Virus record (IMG/VR): IMGVR_UViG_3300021376_000028
Location: 1-64,000 of that record
Source: a virus
Strand: one strand, 5' to 3'
DNA: 64,000 nt
Part shown: in pieces, positions 44,756-53,495 of the stretch
Numbering within the stretch: position 1 is the first letter of the stretch
How the letters are laid out: every line of letters starts with the position of its first letter
Position numbers and translations under genes: made by a program
The notes under the pieces: model-generated
What the model was told of the DNA's origin: nothing
Databases searched by the model: none
Seen by the model: the letters and a program-made list of their open reading frames with translations, nothing else

Positions 44756-45112
44756 ACTAATCACCTATCGCTTTCATTAAACTTATCATTAGACTTATTC
44801 GCTGACTCATGGGGTCACCCATTGGGACAGCCTATCAGACAGAAAATTCATACACTACACATAGAACACATTTTTTTTTGGCTGACGGAATCGGCCGCTA
44901 AACAGCGAATTCTTTATGAAAGCCTAAAAAGAAGAGATCGCACAAAGCTGCCGCAAAGCCTGCCGCGAAGCTTGCACAAAGACTGCGATCAAGCCGGGAA
45001 TAAATCATCAATTAAATAATTAACGCCCCGTGATTTTATTTAAAATTATCCTAAAATTGAGTATGCGTTTCTTGGGGTATCGCAGCGTTTTGCTTTTTTC
45101 CCGATTTCCAAA
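44756..45112. other. Non-coding gap with tandem repeats, candidate origin
   Basis: Some 350 bases without a believable gene. At 44941-44987 four copies of a C-AAAG-CTGC-like block lie in tandem (CACAAAGCTGC, CGCAAAGCCTGC, CGCGAAGCTTGC, ACAAAGACTGC), flanked by GATCGCA and TGCGATC. ATGGGGTCACCCAT is another palindrome (44808-44821). TTGAGTATGC, the boundary motif of the cassette array, occurs at 45057-45066. The gap separates two leftward operons. Such repeats may be a replication origin or operator; neither is proven. Confidence 0.5.
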
Positions 45113-45931
45113 CTAATCTGGCTTAACGATATTGCGCTCTAGCCAGTTAGCCATTACGCCTTCATATCTCATACGACCCCAATGAGTCATTTCAATAGAT
45201 GGATCTGTCCAAACTTTACCGCCAATTTCTTGCCAGTATCTACAGAATCCATAATCCTCTGATAAGAATCTGTGCTTGACATCATCAACATAAGAATTAA
45301 AGAAAGCGTATGTCCATTCACCTTCTTCTTTTGTAAGACCGCCTGTATCATCAACATATTTCAAATGGGGGTATGCTTCTATAAGTTTGAAAATAGTTTC
45401 TCTTTTTATGAGCATAAAACCAGTACCGGCATCATAAACAGAAATAGCACCCTTATCAACCTCAACACGGTTATTGACAGGATCTGCAATAGCATTAACA
45501 ACATATCTCAAACCGTGCTCTAATAACTTATCTGGCTCCACGCCATTTTTTGCAGCCAAAGCAACAGCTTCCCAGTTTACATTTTTAATTGGATAAGACC
45601 CGGTAACAACATCTTTATCATGCCATAAAAGTTTTATAATGTCATCAGGAATAAAAGCAAGGTCACAGTCAATAAACATGATATGAGTGAACTCTTCATT
45701 GGCCATAAACTTGGCAACCATCTGGTTTCTTGATCTAGAAATTAAAGAGTCAGAAAGCGTGCAAACTGAAAATTTTAAGCCGACTTCTTTAAAAGCCATG
45801 GCTGTTCTAATTAAAGACATAACAGTAGGCTCAGATATTAATTGGTCATAACATGGTAAAGCTAACATTGGATACCACTCAGCAATTTGCTCAGCGTTAA
45901 TCTCAATGGTTTCTTCTTGGAAAATTGTCAT
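45113..45931 (-). CDS. GT-A-type glycosyltransferase
   Basis: A 272-residue protein with a Rossmann-like start (TVMSLIRTAMAFKEVGLKFS), SLISRSRNQMVAKFM and a DxD-type site (MFIDCDLAF, Asp88/Asp90), followed by DVVTGSYPIKN and DAGTGFMLIKRETIF. These features mark a GT-A (family 2-like or Anp1-like) enzyme that uses a metal and a nucleotide sugar. Partner glycosyltransferases elsewhere suggest a multi-step glycan pathway. Substrate unknown. Confidence 0.82.
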   Translation of the reverse strand: MTIFQEETIEINAEQIAEWYPMLALPCYDQLISEPTVMSLIRTAMAFKEVGLKFSVCTLSDSLISRSRNQMVAKFMANEEFTHIMFIDCDLAFIPDDIIKLLWHDKDVVTGSYPIKNVNWEAVALAAKNGVEPDKLLEHGLRYVVNAIADPVNNRVEVDKGAISVYDAGTGFMLIKRETIFKLIEAYPHLKYVDDTGGLTKEEGEWTYAFFNSYVDDVKHRFLSEDYGFCRYWQEIGGKVWTDPSIEMTHWGRMRYEGVMANWLERNIVKPD

Positions 45932-45945
45932 ATAGAAAATTATAC

Positions 45946-45990
45946 AAAAAAAAATGGGCCTGGGAGTTACCCAAGCCCATTTTTTTTAAT
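45946..45990 (-). terminator. Bidirectional terminator
   Basis: ATGGGCC-TGGG with CCCA-AGCCCAT forms a long stem with a 5-base loop, with A-run before and T-run after on either strand. It lies after the gene at 46007. Confidence 0.85.
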
Positions 45991-46006
45991 TTTGTTTACA
46001 AATTAA

Positions 46007-46357
46007 TTAGGCATTATTCCTGGAAGAAGTCTTGACAGACTTAACATCCTTAGCCGTAACACTGCTCTTTGCATTCTCTGAGTTATTTTCAGCAACAGTT
46101 GGGCAGCGGTAGAACAGTTTGTTTTCGTTCCGATCAAAGTGAATCGTAACTTTCATGTCAAGTTTCTTGGCTTGAGCACGAATTCTCTGCTGTAAAGAAT
46201 TAAACTTCTTACCAGGCTCAACATTTGCGATCATCTTAACCGCTCCCGTCTTGCTGGAATCAATCAAAGAATCAATGATTGACTGAAGTTCTGCCGATGT
46301 TCTACCCGACCGAGTGATCTGGGGAAAACTATCAACATTCTGGATACTGATGTTCAT
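46007..46357 (-). CDS. Hypothetical basic protein
   Basis: About 116 residues (MNISIQNVDSFPQITRSGRT onward): a compact region with KFNSLQQRIRAQAKKLDM, then KLFYRCPTV and a Ser/Lys/Asn-rich tail. The ISRSGR-S---Q--ID start and basic RIRAQAKKL helix suggest a small nucleic-acid-binding protein. An AAGGAAATGACA ribosome site decides this start. Function unknown. Confidence 0.6.
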   Translation of the reverse strand: MNISIQNVDSFPQITRSGRTSAELQSIIDSLIDSSKTGAVKMIANVEPGKKFNSLQQRIRAQAKKLDMKVTIHFDRNENKLFYRCPTVAENNSENAKSSVTAKDVKSVKTSSRNNA

Positions 46358-46507
46358 TGTCATTTCCTTATTTTTGCGAGAGCACCTTGCTCTCTGTTGA
46401 ACGTCATCGTAGCAGTCACCCAACTGAATTGTCGGTTGTTTCTCAATGAATTATAAAATTCTTTGTTTGCCCAAAAGACTGGTGCCGGTTGGTTTCGGAA
46501 AAGACCG

Positions 46508-48253
46508 TTAGATAATCTCTAACCATTTTTTATTTTCTTCACTATTTAATTCATGCTTGCTATACCCATCAACAAAGGTTTTAATATCAGAGTTATAAAC
46601 TGTCACAGTTCCATAATCTTCCATGTCTTCTAAATCCTCAACCGCTCTTGGATCTTCAACACCATATATTTCAACTTCAAGTTCTAACTCTACGGCCATG
46701 TTGTCAATAGAATTAAAAACAGAACCGGCCAAAGCATCAGCCAAATCCTTACTTCCAGAATTGGGATGGTCAATTTTATTATTGGAAAAAAGTCTTAATT
46801 TCAACAATTCTTCCTCAACAAGAAGTTCATTCCAATACCCCCTCAGTCTTGTGTCATAAATTGAAGTCATCAAGGTGTCATAGTCTGTCTTCTTAACGCT
46901 ATGGAAATCTGCATTAATGCCTTGAGCCCTTAAGCTTTGGATCATTTCAATTGATTGCCAACGGTCAAAAGTCACCTTAGCAACATCAAATTTTCTACAC
47001 AAATCTATAATCATTTGTCGCACAGAAGCAAAGTTAATTTCGGCACCGGGGCTTGCTTCCCAAGCATGAACAAAATCAACATTAATGATCGGCAACTTTT
47101 CAATCCCCATTGAAGTTTTGACTTCTTTAAAGCCAGAACAGTGAGTCATACATAAAGCCGATCTGTCTCGTTTTAATCCAAGGTCAACATGGATAAATCT
47201 CCTGTGTCCATCTTTATTGTTGAACCAGGGCTTATAAACTCCGTCTTCATCAACAGGGTTATCGCTGTGCATAAAAGCTTTTCTTACAAGATCTGCATCT
47301 CTAAAGTAAGCATCTTCCATGTTAGGTGGCTCACACTCAAAGCGAGCCTTTGCCTCAATTGGATTTCTGATGTATTCGGACTCAAGTTGCTCTCTTTGGA
47401 TAGTAGGGTTAACTTCCCAAGTTGCAGCTTTAATTGACCAAGTTTTAGGTTCTCCTTTCTCAATTGAGCCGAAGTACCTTTGCTGAATAAAGTCTCCTTT
47501 ATATCTTGGGAACGAAAGTAGAATAACTTTGCCGACTTCGGGGAAACGAGACATAACGGATAACTTACTCATGTTATAAATCGCTGAGGCTGAGCCTTTT
47601 GCTCGGATTTCACCTTTAACTTCTGCGTCCGTCTTAAAAGCTGATATTTCATCCAACACAACGGTTAAAACTTCATAACCTTCCCAACCTTCACTTTCAG
47701 AGTGACCAGAGAAACATCTTACAGGTCTGCTAAAGAAAAAAATCTCAGAGACTCTGGGTTCAAAACCAACTTGATTAAAAAACGGAGAACTCAACAAAAG
47801 GTTTTTGAGAGGTTCAAAGAAAACACGCTGAGCTTGTTGCGCATTAACGGCCAGGTTGAGCAAATCTATATACACACCGTTGGCTTTACCGTAATAACCA
47901 AGCGGGTCCTTTAAGCAATGTAATAAATAAGAAGTATATGCAATTGAGATCCTTGAGCAGTGGTCTTTTCCGCTACCCTTACCCAACATGCAAATCACTT
48001 CATTATCTGTATATTTCTTATAATAATCACTACCAGCTTTTGTACCCATTATCTTTTGTAATGTTTTTTCTTTAAAAATTTGCGTACTATGACGGACAAT
48101 TTCTGATTGAATTGGCGACAAATTAGGGAGACCAAGATATTTTTTATCAGTAACAAAAACGTCAATAGAAACTGGTTCTTCAACCAGTTCATCTTGATTC
48201 AACAATTTATCAAAATCTTCATAATTAAGATTGACACCAATAAAGTCAGACAT
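46508..48253 (-). CDS. terL: Terminase large subunit
   Basis: About 581 residues. The ATPase domain has a Walker A-type GKGSGKD at residues 91-97 and a Walker B-type TVVLDEISAF. The nuclease domain has FIHVDLGLKRDRSAL, FDRWQSIEMIQSL and HPNSGSKDLADALAG, giving the acidic residues of an RNase H-like fold. The enzyme cuts concatemeric DNA and pumps it into the prohead through the portal. A small-subunit-like gene lies upstream. The ATG follows an AGGTGTTT; a GTG six bases earlier is an alternative. Confidence 0.92.
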   Translation of the reverse strand: MSDFIGVNLNYEDFDKLLNQDELVEEPVSIDVFVTDKKYLGLPNLSPIQSEIVRHSTQIFKEKTLQKIMGTKAGSDYYKKYTDNEVICMLGKGSGKDHCSRISIAYTSYLLHCLKDPLGYYGKANGVYIDLLNLAVNAQQAQRVFFEPLKNLLLSSPFFNQVGFEPRVSEIFFFSRPVRCFSGHSESEGWEGYEVLTVVLDEISAFKTDAEVKGEIRAKGSASAIYNMSKLSVMSRFPEVGKVILLSFPRYKGDFIQQRYFGSIEKGEPKTWSIKAATWEVNPTIQREQLESEYIRNPIEAKARFECEPPNMEDAYFRDADLVRKAFMHSDNPVDEDGVYKPWFNNKDGHRRFIHVDLGLKRDRSALCMTHCSGFKEVKTSMGIEKLPIINVDFVHAWEASPGAEINFASVRQMIIDLCRKFDVAKVTFDRWQSIEMIQSLRAQGINADFHSVKKTDYDTLMTSIYDTRLRGYWNELLVEEELLKLRLFSNNKIDHPNSGSKDLADALAGSVFNSIDNMAVELELEVEIYGVEDPRAVEDLEDMEDYGTVTVYNSDIKTFVDGYSKHELNSEENKKWLEII

Positions 48254-48330
48254 AAACACCTGGGTTGGGGCAGTTTGAAGGGTCTCTTTGTATAAGCGTA
48301 ATGTCTAAAATTACAGTCTCTTGGTATAAA

Positions 48331-48921
48331 TTATTTTTCAATTTCAGCCTCTTCAATTTCTTCTGTATCAATAACATCTTCTTTGTCCATAATCTCAAAT
48401 GCTATTGCAAGTTCCTTCCTAACAGCGTCTGCAATCTCTGGATATTTTGAAATAACATCTCTGAGAACTCTTGATAAGATTTGGTTCACACTTTCTGCCT
48501 TCTGCATTCTTGAAATATAATCACTATCAGAAGTGTTCATGCCCAATAGTTTATGCAACTGTGCTTTTTTGGTAGCTAACTCACCCGCTAATTTGATTGC
48601 CTGAATTCTCGCTGGCACCATGCCATGATCTGTAGCAATATTGATTGTTTCCCATGCTTCTTTGCTTAACTGGTCAAACTCTTGTAAAGCTTTGATTGTA
48701 TTAAACTGAACTCTTTCAAGAAAGTAAGGGTCTTCGTCCACCTGTTTAGAAAGTATTTTTTTATACTCTTCTATGTAGTCTTTGACTTCGCCGGGTTTTA
48801 ATGACATTAAAGATGATATTTCATGTATAGAATAACCTTTTACATGAAGTTGGCCTACATCTTCAACATCTTTTAATTTTTCAATTAAAGTTTGACTTTT
48901 TGCTCTTTCAATATCTGGCAT
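48331..48921 (-). CDS. Probable terminase small subunit
   Basis: A 196-residue protein with an N-terminal HTH-like YSIHEISSLMSLKPGEVKDY, followed by a long acidic helical region ending in a coiled coil. It is the gene immediately upstream of terL on the same strand, the expected place for the small subunit that binds packaging-start DNA. The length and HTH-then-helix plan fit. Assignment rests mainly on context. Confidence 0.65.
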   Translation of the reverse strand: MPDIERAKSQTLIEKLKDVEDVGQLHVKGYSIHEISSLMSLKPGEVKDYIEEYKKILSKQVDEDPYFLERVQFNTIKALQEFDQLSKEAWETINIATDHGMVPARIQAIKLAGELATKKAQLHKLLGMNTSDSDYISRMQKAESVNQILSRVLRDVISKYPEIADAVRKELAIAFEIMDKEDVIDTEEIEEAEIEK

Positions 48922-49964
48922 ATTCTATTACCGTAATCTTTCACTGCAGACTCCCAAATCATTTCATCATATACTTTTACAACATTTTGGTATGTCTTGG
49001 CAGAAACTTCTTCATAAGAAGAAATTACATATAACATTTTATCACATAAATCTTGGAAATTTGGCTCTGCCCATTGCCCATGCCCTTCATATATACCATT
49101 CATGTTGGCTGTTCCCATTTTATAATCCAAAGCAACTGACAGCTCTGCATACTCCGTACATGCCGTAGCGTTAGTGCATATTGTTGGAATTGCTTTTGCC
49201 AAAGATTGATAAGGCAATAAACCCCAACCCTCCCCGCTTGTTGGATATATTAAGCAGTCAACTTGATCGTAAATTAAACTTAATTCGTTTGCTGGCAAAT
49301 CTACATCAACAACTGTTATGTTAGGCTGATTGTATACACTCTTCATTTCTCCATTTTTAAAAATTCTTGCATCTGGAGAATCAACGCTTTTATAAAGAAG
49401 ATGAACATCGTCTCTCTCGCCAAACAATTTTAAAAAAGCATTGACAGCAATCTGACTGTTTTTTCTTATTGAAGGAGAACCTATGCTTAAAAATGTAAAA
49501 GGTCGGTGTGGATACTTTTTCAAACTTGGGCTGTACAGGTTTTTATCTACCCCCAGTTTAAAATTGAATACAGGCACTTCTACGCCCGAATCAATAAACA
49601 CATTCTTTGCCCACCGCGAAGTCGTCCAAATCTCATCCATTTTGTTCATGTGCTCAACCCATTCTTTAGGCAAAGCATTTGTTTCCCAATACGAAAATCC
49701 GATATTGTACCCATTGCAATAAGAATAATCATTTGGAAGACGATTATTAATTAAAATATCACAATCAACATTTATACCTTGTGATTGATATTGAATACCA
49801 ATACCAGATGTAGTTAAAATTTGGACATCACTTGGTATTAAACATGTTTTTTCTATTTCAAACTCAAAAGAAGCAAGATGGTTGAAAATATTATCTTCGG
49901 CGTTCTTATATCCTTCATTTCTTTCTTGAGCTAAACTTGTTCCATTCCAAACAATTTTTGTCAT
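48885..49964 (-). CDS. GT-B glycosyltransferase, paralogue
   Basis: A 359-residue glycosyltransferase. The N-terminal half has NGYNIGFSYWETNALPKEW and MDEIWTTSRWAKNVFIDSG. The C-terminal donor domain has FTFLSIGSPSIRKNSQIAV, VDCLIYPTSGEGWGLLPYQS and AIPTICTNATACTEYAEL. Same plan and key positions as the proteins at 9825-10835 and 56940-57992. It overlaps the terminase small-subunit gene by about 40 bases and the YkgJ-like gene lies directly upstream. Confidence 0.87.
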   Translation of the reverse strand: MTKIVWNGTSLAQERNEGYKNAEDNIFNHLASFEFEIEKTCLIPSDVQILTTSGIGIQYQSQGINVDCDILINNRLPNDYSYCNGYNIGFSYWETNALPKEWVEHMNKMDEIWTTSRWAKNVFIDSGVEVPVFNFKLGVDKNLYSPSLKKYPHRPFTFLSIGSPSIRKNSQIAVNAFLKLFGERDDVHLLYKSVDSPDARIFKNGEMKSVYNQPNITVVDVDLPANELSLIYDQVDCLIYPTSGEGWGLLPYQSLAKAIPTICTNATACTEYAELSVALDYKMGTANMNGIYEGHGQWAEPNFQDLCDKMLYVISSYEEVSAKTYQNVVKVYDEMIWESAVKDYGNRICQILKEQKVKL

Positions 49965-49965
49965 A

Positions 49966-50721
49966 TTATTCTTCTGGGTCAAATGCAAGTTCTCTACCAG
50001 AATTGTTAGCGGCTTTCTTTAATTCTACAAGCGAATAACCGTGTAGTTTTGTATATTGCACCCTGTAGTTGTACCAGCCAGATGTTCCTACCCAAAACTT
50101 TGGGTCTGTATCTTTTGCTAATTTTTCTAGTTCCTCTGCTTCAAGTAAGAAACTTAAAACACCCAAAGGCATATACACTGTCATGTCGTAATTTTCATGT
50201 TTTTCTTTTGCATATTCAGCCAAAAGGTCTTGGTACATTTTAATAATTCGCTTTACCGGCTCACCAGTAAAATGATCAATCTCTCCATTGGCATTTCTAA
50301 TTCTGGGGCAGTAACTGTCTACAGTTGTAATGGTTCCAAAAGTTCTACACACCATCGGGCGGTATTTATAAATAGTGCATCCGTTTTTGTAGAAAGCACA
50401 AAGCCTTTTGGATTCACCACCTGGTTGCCAACTTTCATCATACATGGCATCAATCAGGGCATTTTTAATACCATCAAACCATTCATCAGCAGCTTCTTGT
50501 CCCTTATCCTCTAATACCAAATAATAATTTTGATTTAAATTATAAGCTATATTGGCACACTCAGTCATTGGAATAACAAGACCAATGTGACAGCACTTAC
50601 CAGAGCCTAAGCACTTGTATTCGGTTGTGTTCTGCTTTGCCTCAATTACTCTAATTTGGTTATACACCATATCTAATTTTGCAAAAGTTGTAATATCTCT
50701 TGCTGTTACACTTCTTTTCAT
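49966..50721 (-). CDS. YkgJ-like Cys-cluster protein
   Basis: A 251-residue protein with KCLGSGKCCHIGLVIPMTEC, then RLCAFYKNGCTIYKYRPMVC, then RTFGTITTVDSYCP. This C-x5-CC...C...C...C arrangement is the YkgJ/CxxCxxCC domain, thought to bind zinc or an iron-sulfur cluster. Phage copies are often near sugar transferases or methyltransferases. The metal and function here are unknown. It directly precedes a glycosyltransferase gene. Confidence 0.78.
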   Translation of the reverse strand: MKRSVTARDITTFAKLDMVYNQIRVIEAKQNTTEYKCLGSGKCCHIGLVIPMTECANIAYNLNQNYYLVLEDKGQEAADEWFDGIKNALIDAMYDESWQPGGESKRLCAFYKNGCTIYKYRPMVCRTFGTITTVDSYCPRIRNANGEIDHFTGEPVKRIIKMYQDLLAEYAKEKHENYDMTVYMPLGVLSFLLEAEELEKLAKDTDPKFWVGTSGWYNYRVQYTKLHGYSLVELKKAANNSGRELAFDPEE

Positions 50722-51014
50722 TTTCCTAATCCCTTTCTTCTTTTTCTATTCTCTTTTGCTCTTTGTCTTCTTCTTCTTTCAACCTCTAACTGCATTGCTG
50801 ATTTTGGTTTTCTTAAAGAAGTGGCGGCCAGGTTTCTTCCTTTGCCTCTAAATTTAAGCAAATCATATTTTTTTACCCAGTTATATAAGGCCTGGGGAGT
50901 TATAGTTATACCATAACTTTGCTTTAAAATTTTGCAAATATCCGTCAAGTTCATTCTTTTTTTGACATAATGTTCGTAAAGCCAAGTTTGATCTTTGTAG
51001 GGTTCGTTTGCCAT
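50718..51014 (-). CDS. Helix-turn-helix DNA-binding protein
   Basis: A 98-residue basic protein with MNLTDICKILKQSYGITITP and QALYNWVKKYDLLKF, a helix-turn-helix of resolvase/invertase or terminase type, then a very basic tail (ERRRRQRAKENRKRRKGLG). The start overlaps the RuvC-like gene's stop (TAATG). It may bind packaging or recombination sites, but no function is proved. Confidence 0.7.
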   Translation of the reverse strand: MANEPYKDQTWLYEHYVKKRMNLTDICKILKQSYGITITPQALYNWVKKYDLLKFRGKGRNLAATSLRKPKSAMQLEVERRRRQRAKENRKRRKGLGK

Positions 51015-51580
51015 TATTTGACTTTCCAATACCAAAGGGAAATTCCCATTGCATCAACAATGTCATCGTCTTCTAAATTTGGAGTTTGTAAACCAAAACT
51101 TACACCGACAATTTCACGAACTCTTTGCTTTCTTTCATTTTTCATTTTAACCTGCAGAGATCCTTTTTGACCATTCTTTGCTAAATTTGCAGAGTCTTGC
51201 TTTGACAAATTTTTATAGCCGATGGCTGGCTTCCAAACAAGAGGGCTTACATCCTCTATCGTGGAACATTTGTCTGACAGCACCCCCCAAACAAACCCAA
51301 TGATATACGAAAGAATCCTGCTGGTCTGAAAATTTTGAATATAGACAGACTGTTCTATAACAGCACAATCTGGCTTGTATTCTTCAACAACCAACAGGAG
51401 TTCTTTTTTAATTTTTCTGAATTTATCTGACTGATCTTTATCTTTTACTAGATCAATTTTTCCATTTGCGATAAAGTTTTTTTCTCTGTCAACTATAGCC
51501 CAAGCAAGAGAATGAGAAGCTGGGTCAAGGGCAATAACCCTTGACCACTCATGTTTGCCAACTATATTTTTTAAACTCAC
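51014..51580 (-). CDS. RuvC-like Holliday junction resolvase
   Basis: About 188 residues. The RNase H-like active site shows VIALDPASHSLAWAIVD (Asp19), CAVIEQSVYIQNFQTSRIL (Glu76) and DDDIVDAMGISLWY near the C-terminus. The spacing matches RuvC, which cuts Holliday junctions at a conserved tetrahedral-metal site. GTG at 51580 fits the family N-terminus and lies just after the upstream gene's stop; a longer open frame overlaps that gene. With RecA-like and Cas4-like genes, it supports phage recombination and DNA branch clearing before packaging. Confidence 0.85.
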   Translation of the reverse strand: MSLKNIVGKHEWSRVIALDPASHSLAWAIVDREKNFIANGKIDLVKDKDQSDKFRKIKKELLLVVEEYKPDCAVIEQSVYIQNFQTSRILSYIIGFVWGVLSDKCSTIEDVSPLVWKPAIGYKNLSKQDSANLAKNGQKGSLQVKMKNERKQRVREIVGVSFGLQTPNLEDDDIVDAMGISLWYWKVK

Positions 51581-51587
51581 ACAAATA

Positions 51588-51896
51588 TTATAACTCTTTT
51601 CTGAGCTTTTCTTCGTCCCAACCCCAAGAAACAAGTCGTTGTATAAATCTTTCTATTTTGCATTGTTCACAAAGATTTTCTTTATTATATTTTGACAATA
51701 CAGTTGTACAAGTTTTTGTTTTACAAATTCTTTTGTTGTTTTTATTTTTTTTATTTTCGTGATATTTTGCTAAAGTTTTTTGATTAGTTACAATTTTTCT
51801 ACACTCACTGGAACAATAAGTTGCATTGTATACTTTAGCAATAAAAATTTTTAAACAATCTTGGTTTGTGCATACCCGCTCTTCTTCTCCGAACAT
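51588..51896 (-). CDS. Hypothetical protein with zinc-ribbon repeats
   Basis: A 102-residue basic protein with VCTNQDCLKIFIAK, TYCSSECRKI, RICKTKTC and LCEQCKIERF: several C-x(2-4)-C pairs, likely two zinc sites. A GGAGGACG ribosome site decides the ATG. The gene lies between the Cas4-like nuclease and RuvC, so it may bind DNA in the same pathway. Function unknown. Confidence 0.65.
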   Translation of the reverse strand: MFGEEERVCTNQDCLKIFIAKVYNATYCSSECRKIVTNQKTLAKYHENKKNKNNKRICKTKTCTTVLSKYNKENLCEQCKIERFIQRLVSWGWDEEKLRKEL

Positions 51897-51906
51897 CGTC
51901 CTCCGG

Positions 51907-52647
51907 TTAAAAGGGGTCTTCAACCCCCGGCGCATCCTCTGACCAGCACATCTTGGCTAAATCGCAGTTTTGACAATTTGCCGAGGTTCTCTTGTAAGGG
52001 TGCTTTGGCTTATTACCATCAACAAAATCTTGGTAGATCTTGTTGTATTTTTTAAATAACTTGTCAATAAAATCATCATCTTTTTCTATAAATATTGGCA
52101 AGATCTCTTGGTTATTTTTATTTTCGTAAATTACATATCCACTATTTAAATTCAAACATTTCATATATATTTGAGCTTGCCTGTAGTGTTCATCTTTTGG
52201 CTTGTTGTAGAGTTGTCTGTAGTGGAAGCCTTCTGAACTTATTGACTTTAGCTCAATTAATTTATGACCGTACCAGTCAATTATACCATCGGCAGTGCCT
52301 TCAATCGAAGGATTAGAATAACTTACAGGAATCTCCTCTGCAACTAAGATCCCAATATTATTAAAATATTTATAAAGACGATCATGCACAGCATGCCCAT
52401 TGTCAAATATCCTATGCGTTTGTGCGCTGAAGGATGTCTCCAAAACAACGCCCTCAAATAAATAATACCAATATCTAGCGCACTGGTTGGTATAACTGGG
52501 GTGGAAGCCACCTACTTTTTTAAATTCAGGTTTGTTCCTCTCATTTAAACTGCTGTCTATCTTTAATAACAACTCTTCGGTTATTTCAGCATCAGTCCTT
52601 GGAGCCTTTACCTCTTTGGGTGCCTTTAATACTTTTAAAGATTTCAA
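51907..52647 (-). CDS. Cas4/RecB-like PD-(D/E)XK nuclease
   Basis: A 246-residue protein. The active site shows EGTADGIIDW (Asp120), LIELKSIS (Glu132, Lys134) and a QxxxY-type RQAQIYM (157-161), in the order of Cas4/RecB-family nucleases. Cys56 in NQCARYW and a C-terminal NCQNCDLAKMC give the four Cys residues of the usual iron-sulfur site. Phage Cas4-like enzymes process DNA ends during recombination. No CRISPR genes are near, so recombination is the likelier setting. Confidence 0.82.
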   Translation of the reverse strand: MKSLKVLKAPKEVKAPRTDAEITEELLLKIDSSLNERNKPEFKKVGGFHPSYTNQCARYWYYLFEGVVLETSFSAQTHRIFDNGHAVHDRLYKYFNNIGILVAEEIPVSYSNPSIEGTADGIIDWYGHKLIELKSISSEGFHYRQLYNKPKDEHYRQAQIYMKCLNLNSGYVIYENKNNQEILPIFIEKDDDFIDKLFKKYNKIYQDFVDGNKPKHPYKRTSANCQNCDLAKMCWSEDAPGVEDPF

Positions 52648-52964
52648 TTATTCGCTCCTTTTGCAGCAATTTTTAGTACATTTATATTTTCAGATAAAGC
52701 TTCATACATTGTTTTCCAAATGTCATTTACAAGTTTGTCTTGTTCACTCATCATAGTAGACTTTCTTTTAAAAGCCTGCGACTTAATAATCATTTGAGTT
52801 CTATAGGCAGCCAAAACATTGGCATATTTAATTGCTTGGACACCATGATAATCACTAGGATTATCAACAATATCTTGCACTACCCTCATACACTCTAAAA
52901 ACTCACGAGCTCTATCTCCCATAAGTTTTCCAATTAATTCTACATCGACAACAATGTCCGTCAC
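52644..52964 (-). CDS. Hypothetical protein
   Basis: A 106-residue helical protein (LIGKLMGDRAREFLECMRVV, then ANVLAAYRTQMIIKSQAFKR). It overlaps the Cas4-like gene's start and the deoxyribosyltransferase's end by four bases each. This plan recalls small helper proteins next to phage Cas4 or RecT genes, but no function is shown. Confidence 0.6.
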   Translation of the reverse strand: MTDIVVDVELIGKLMGDRAREFLECMRVVQDIVDNPSDYHGVQAIKYANVLAAYRTQMIIKSQAFKRKSTMMSEQDKLVNDIWKTMYEALSENINVLKIAAKGANN

Positions 52965-53494
52965 AGCAATTTGTCTCTTTCAGTTTTGTCAGCCCAGCCA
53001 GACGCTCGGGAGATTGCACCCAGTATATCGGGTAAAATTTCTGTGCAACTGTTTATTATCATGAGATTATCCATTATGTTGAAATCTTCAATTTTGGGAT
53101 ACAGTTCAGATCTAAGCCATTCTGGTCTATCATGGTAAACCTTCTGTAGATACTCGTTCACTCGGTCAATATATTCACCTGGTAAATAACCGTTGTAATG
53201 CCCGTACACTTTTTTATTTAAGGCTCTAGCGTACCCAACCTCAACACAAACACCAGGGTCGGCAGAAGGTCCACGGAAAGGTTGTAAGTTTGCCACAATG
53301 CAATCTGCCATATTAATTTTTGCAAGATTGATTTCATATATCTCTTCGTGTTTTACAACTTTTTCGCCCTGGTATCCGTTGTCTATGGGTAAAATTGGTT
53401 CAACATTATAGTTTTCACAAATAGATGCTATGAAATCAAACCAGCCCTGATCGTATTTTCTTAACACATCAGGTCCAGCAAAATAAATTTTCAT
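52961..53494 (-). CDS. Nucleoside 2-deoxyribosyltransferase
   Basis: A 177-residue enzyme with IYFAGPDVLRK at the start, the DCIVANLQPFRGPSADPGVC block and EVGYARALNKKVYGHY. The FAGP, D--ivA-l-PF-G-----G-a-E-GyA-A--K-v series is typical of nucleoside 2-deoxyribosyltransferases, which move deoxyribose between bases. It may help to salvage nucleosides or to make modified ones. It lies just after the cytosine methyltransferase gene in the direction of transcription. Confidence 0.88.
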   Translation of the reverse strand: MKIYFAGPDVLRKYDQGWFDFIASICENYNVEPILPIDNGYQGEKVVKHEEIYEINLAKINMADCIVANLQPFRGPSADPGVCVEVGYARALNKKVYGHYNGYLPGEYIDRVNEYLQKVYHDRPEWLRSELYPKIEDFNIMDNLMIINSCTEILPDILGAISRASGWADKTERDKLL

Positions 53495-53495
53495 T

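Noticed and set aside
44822-45019. A 65-residue rightward gene across the tandem repeats
   Set aside because: It has no ribosome site, lies on the strand opposite to its neighbours, and its repeated LPQSLPRSLHK part is just the DNA repeat translated.
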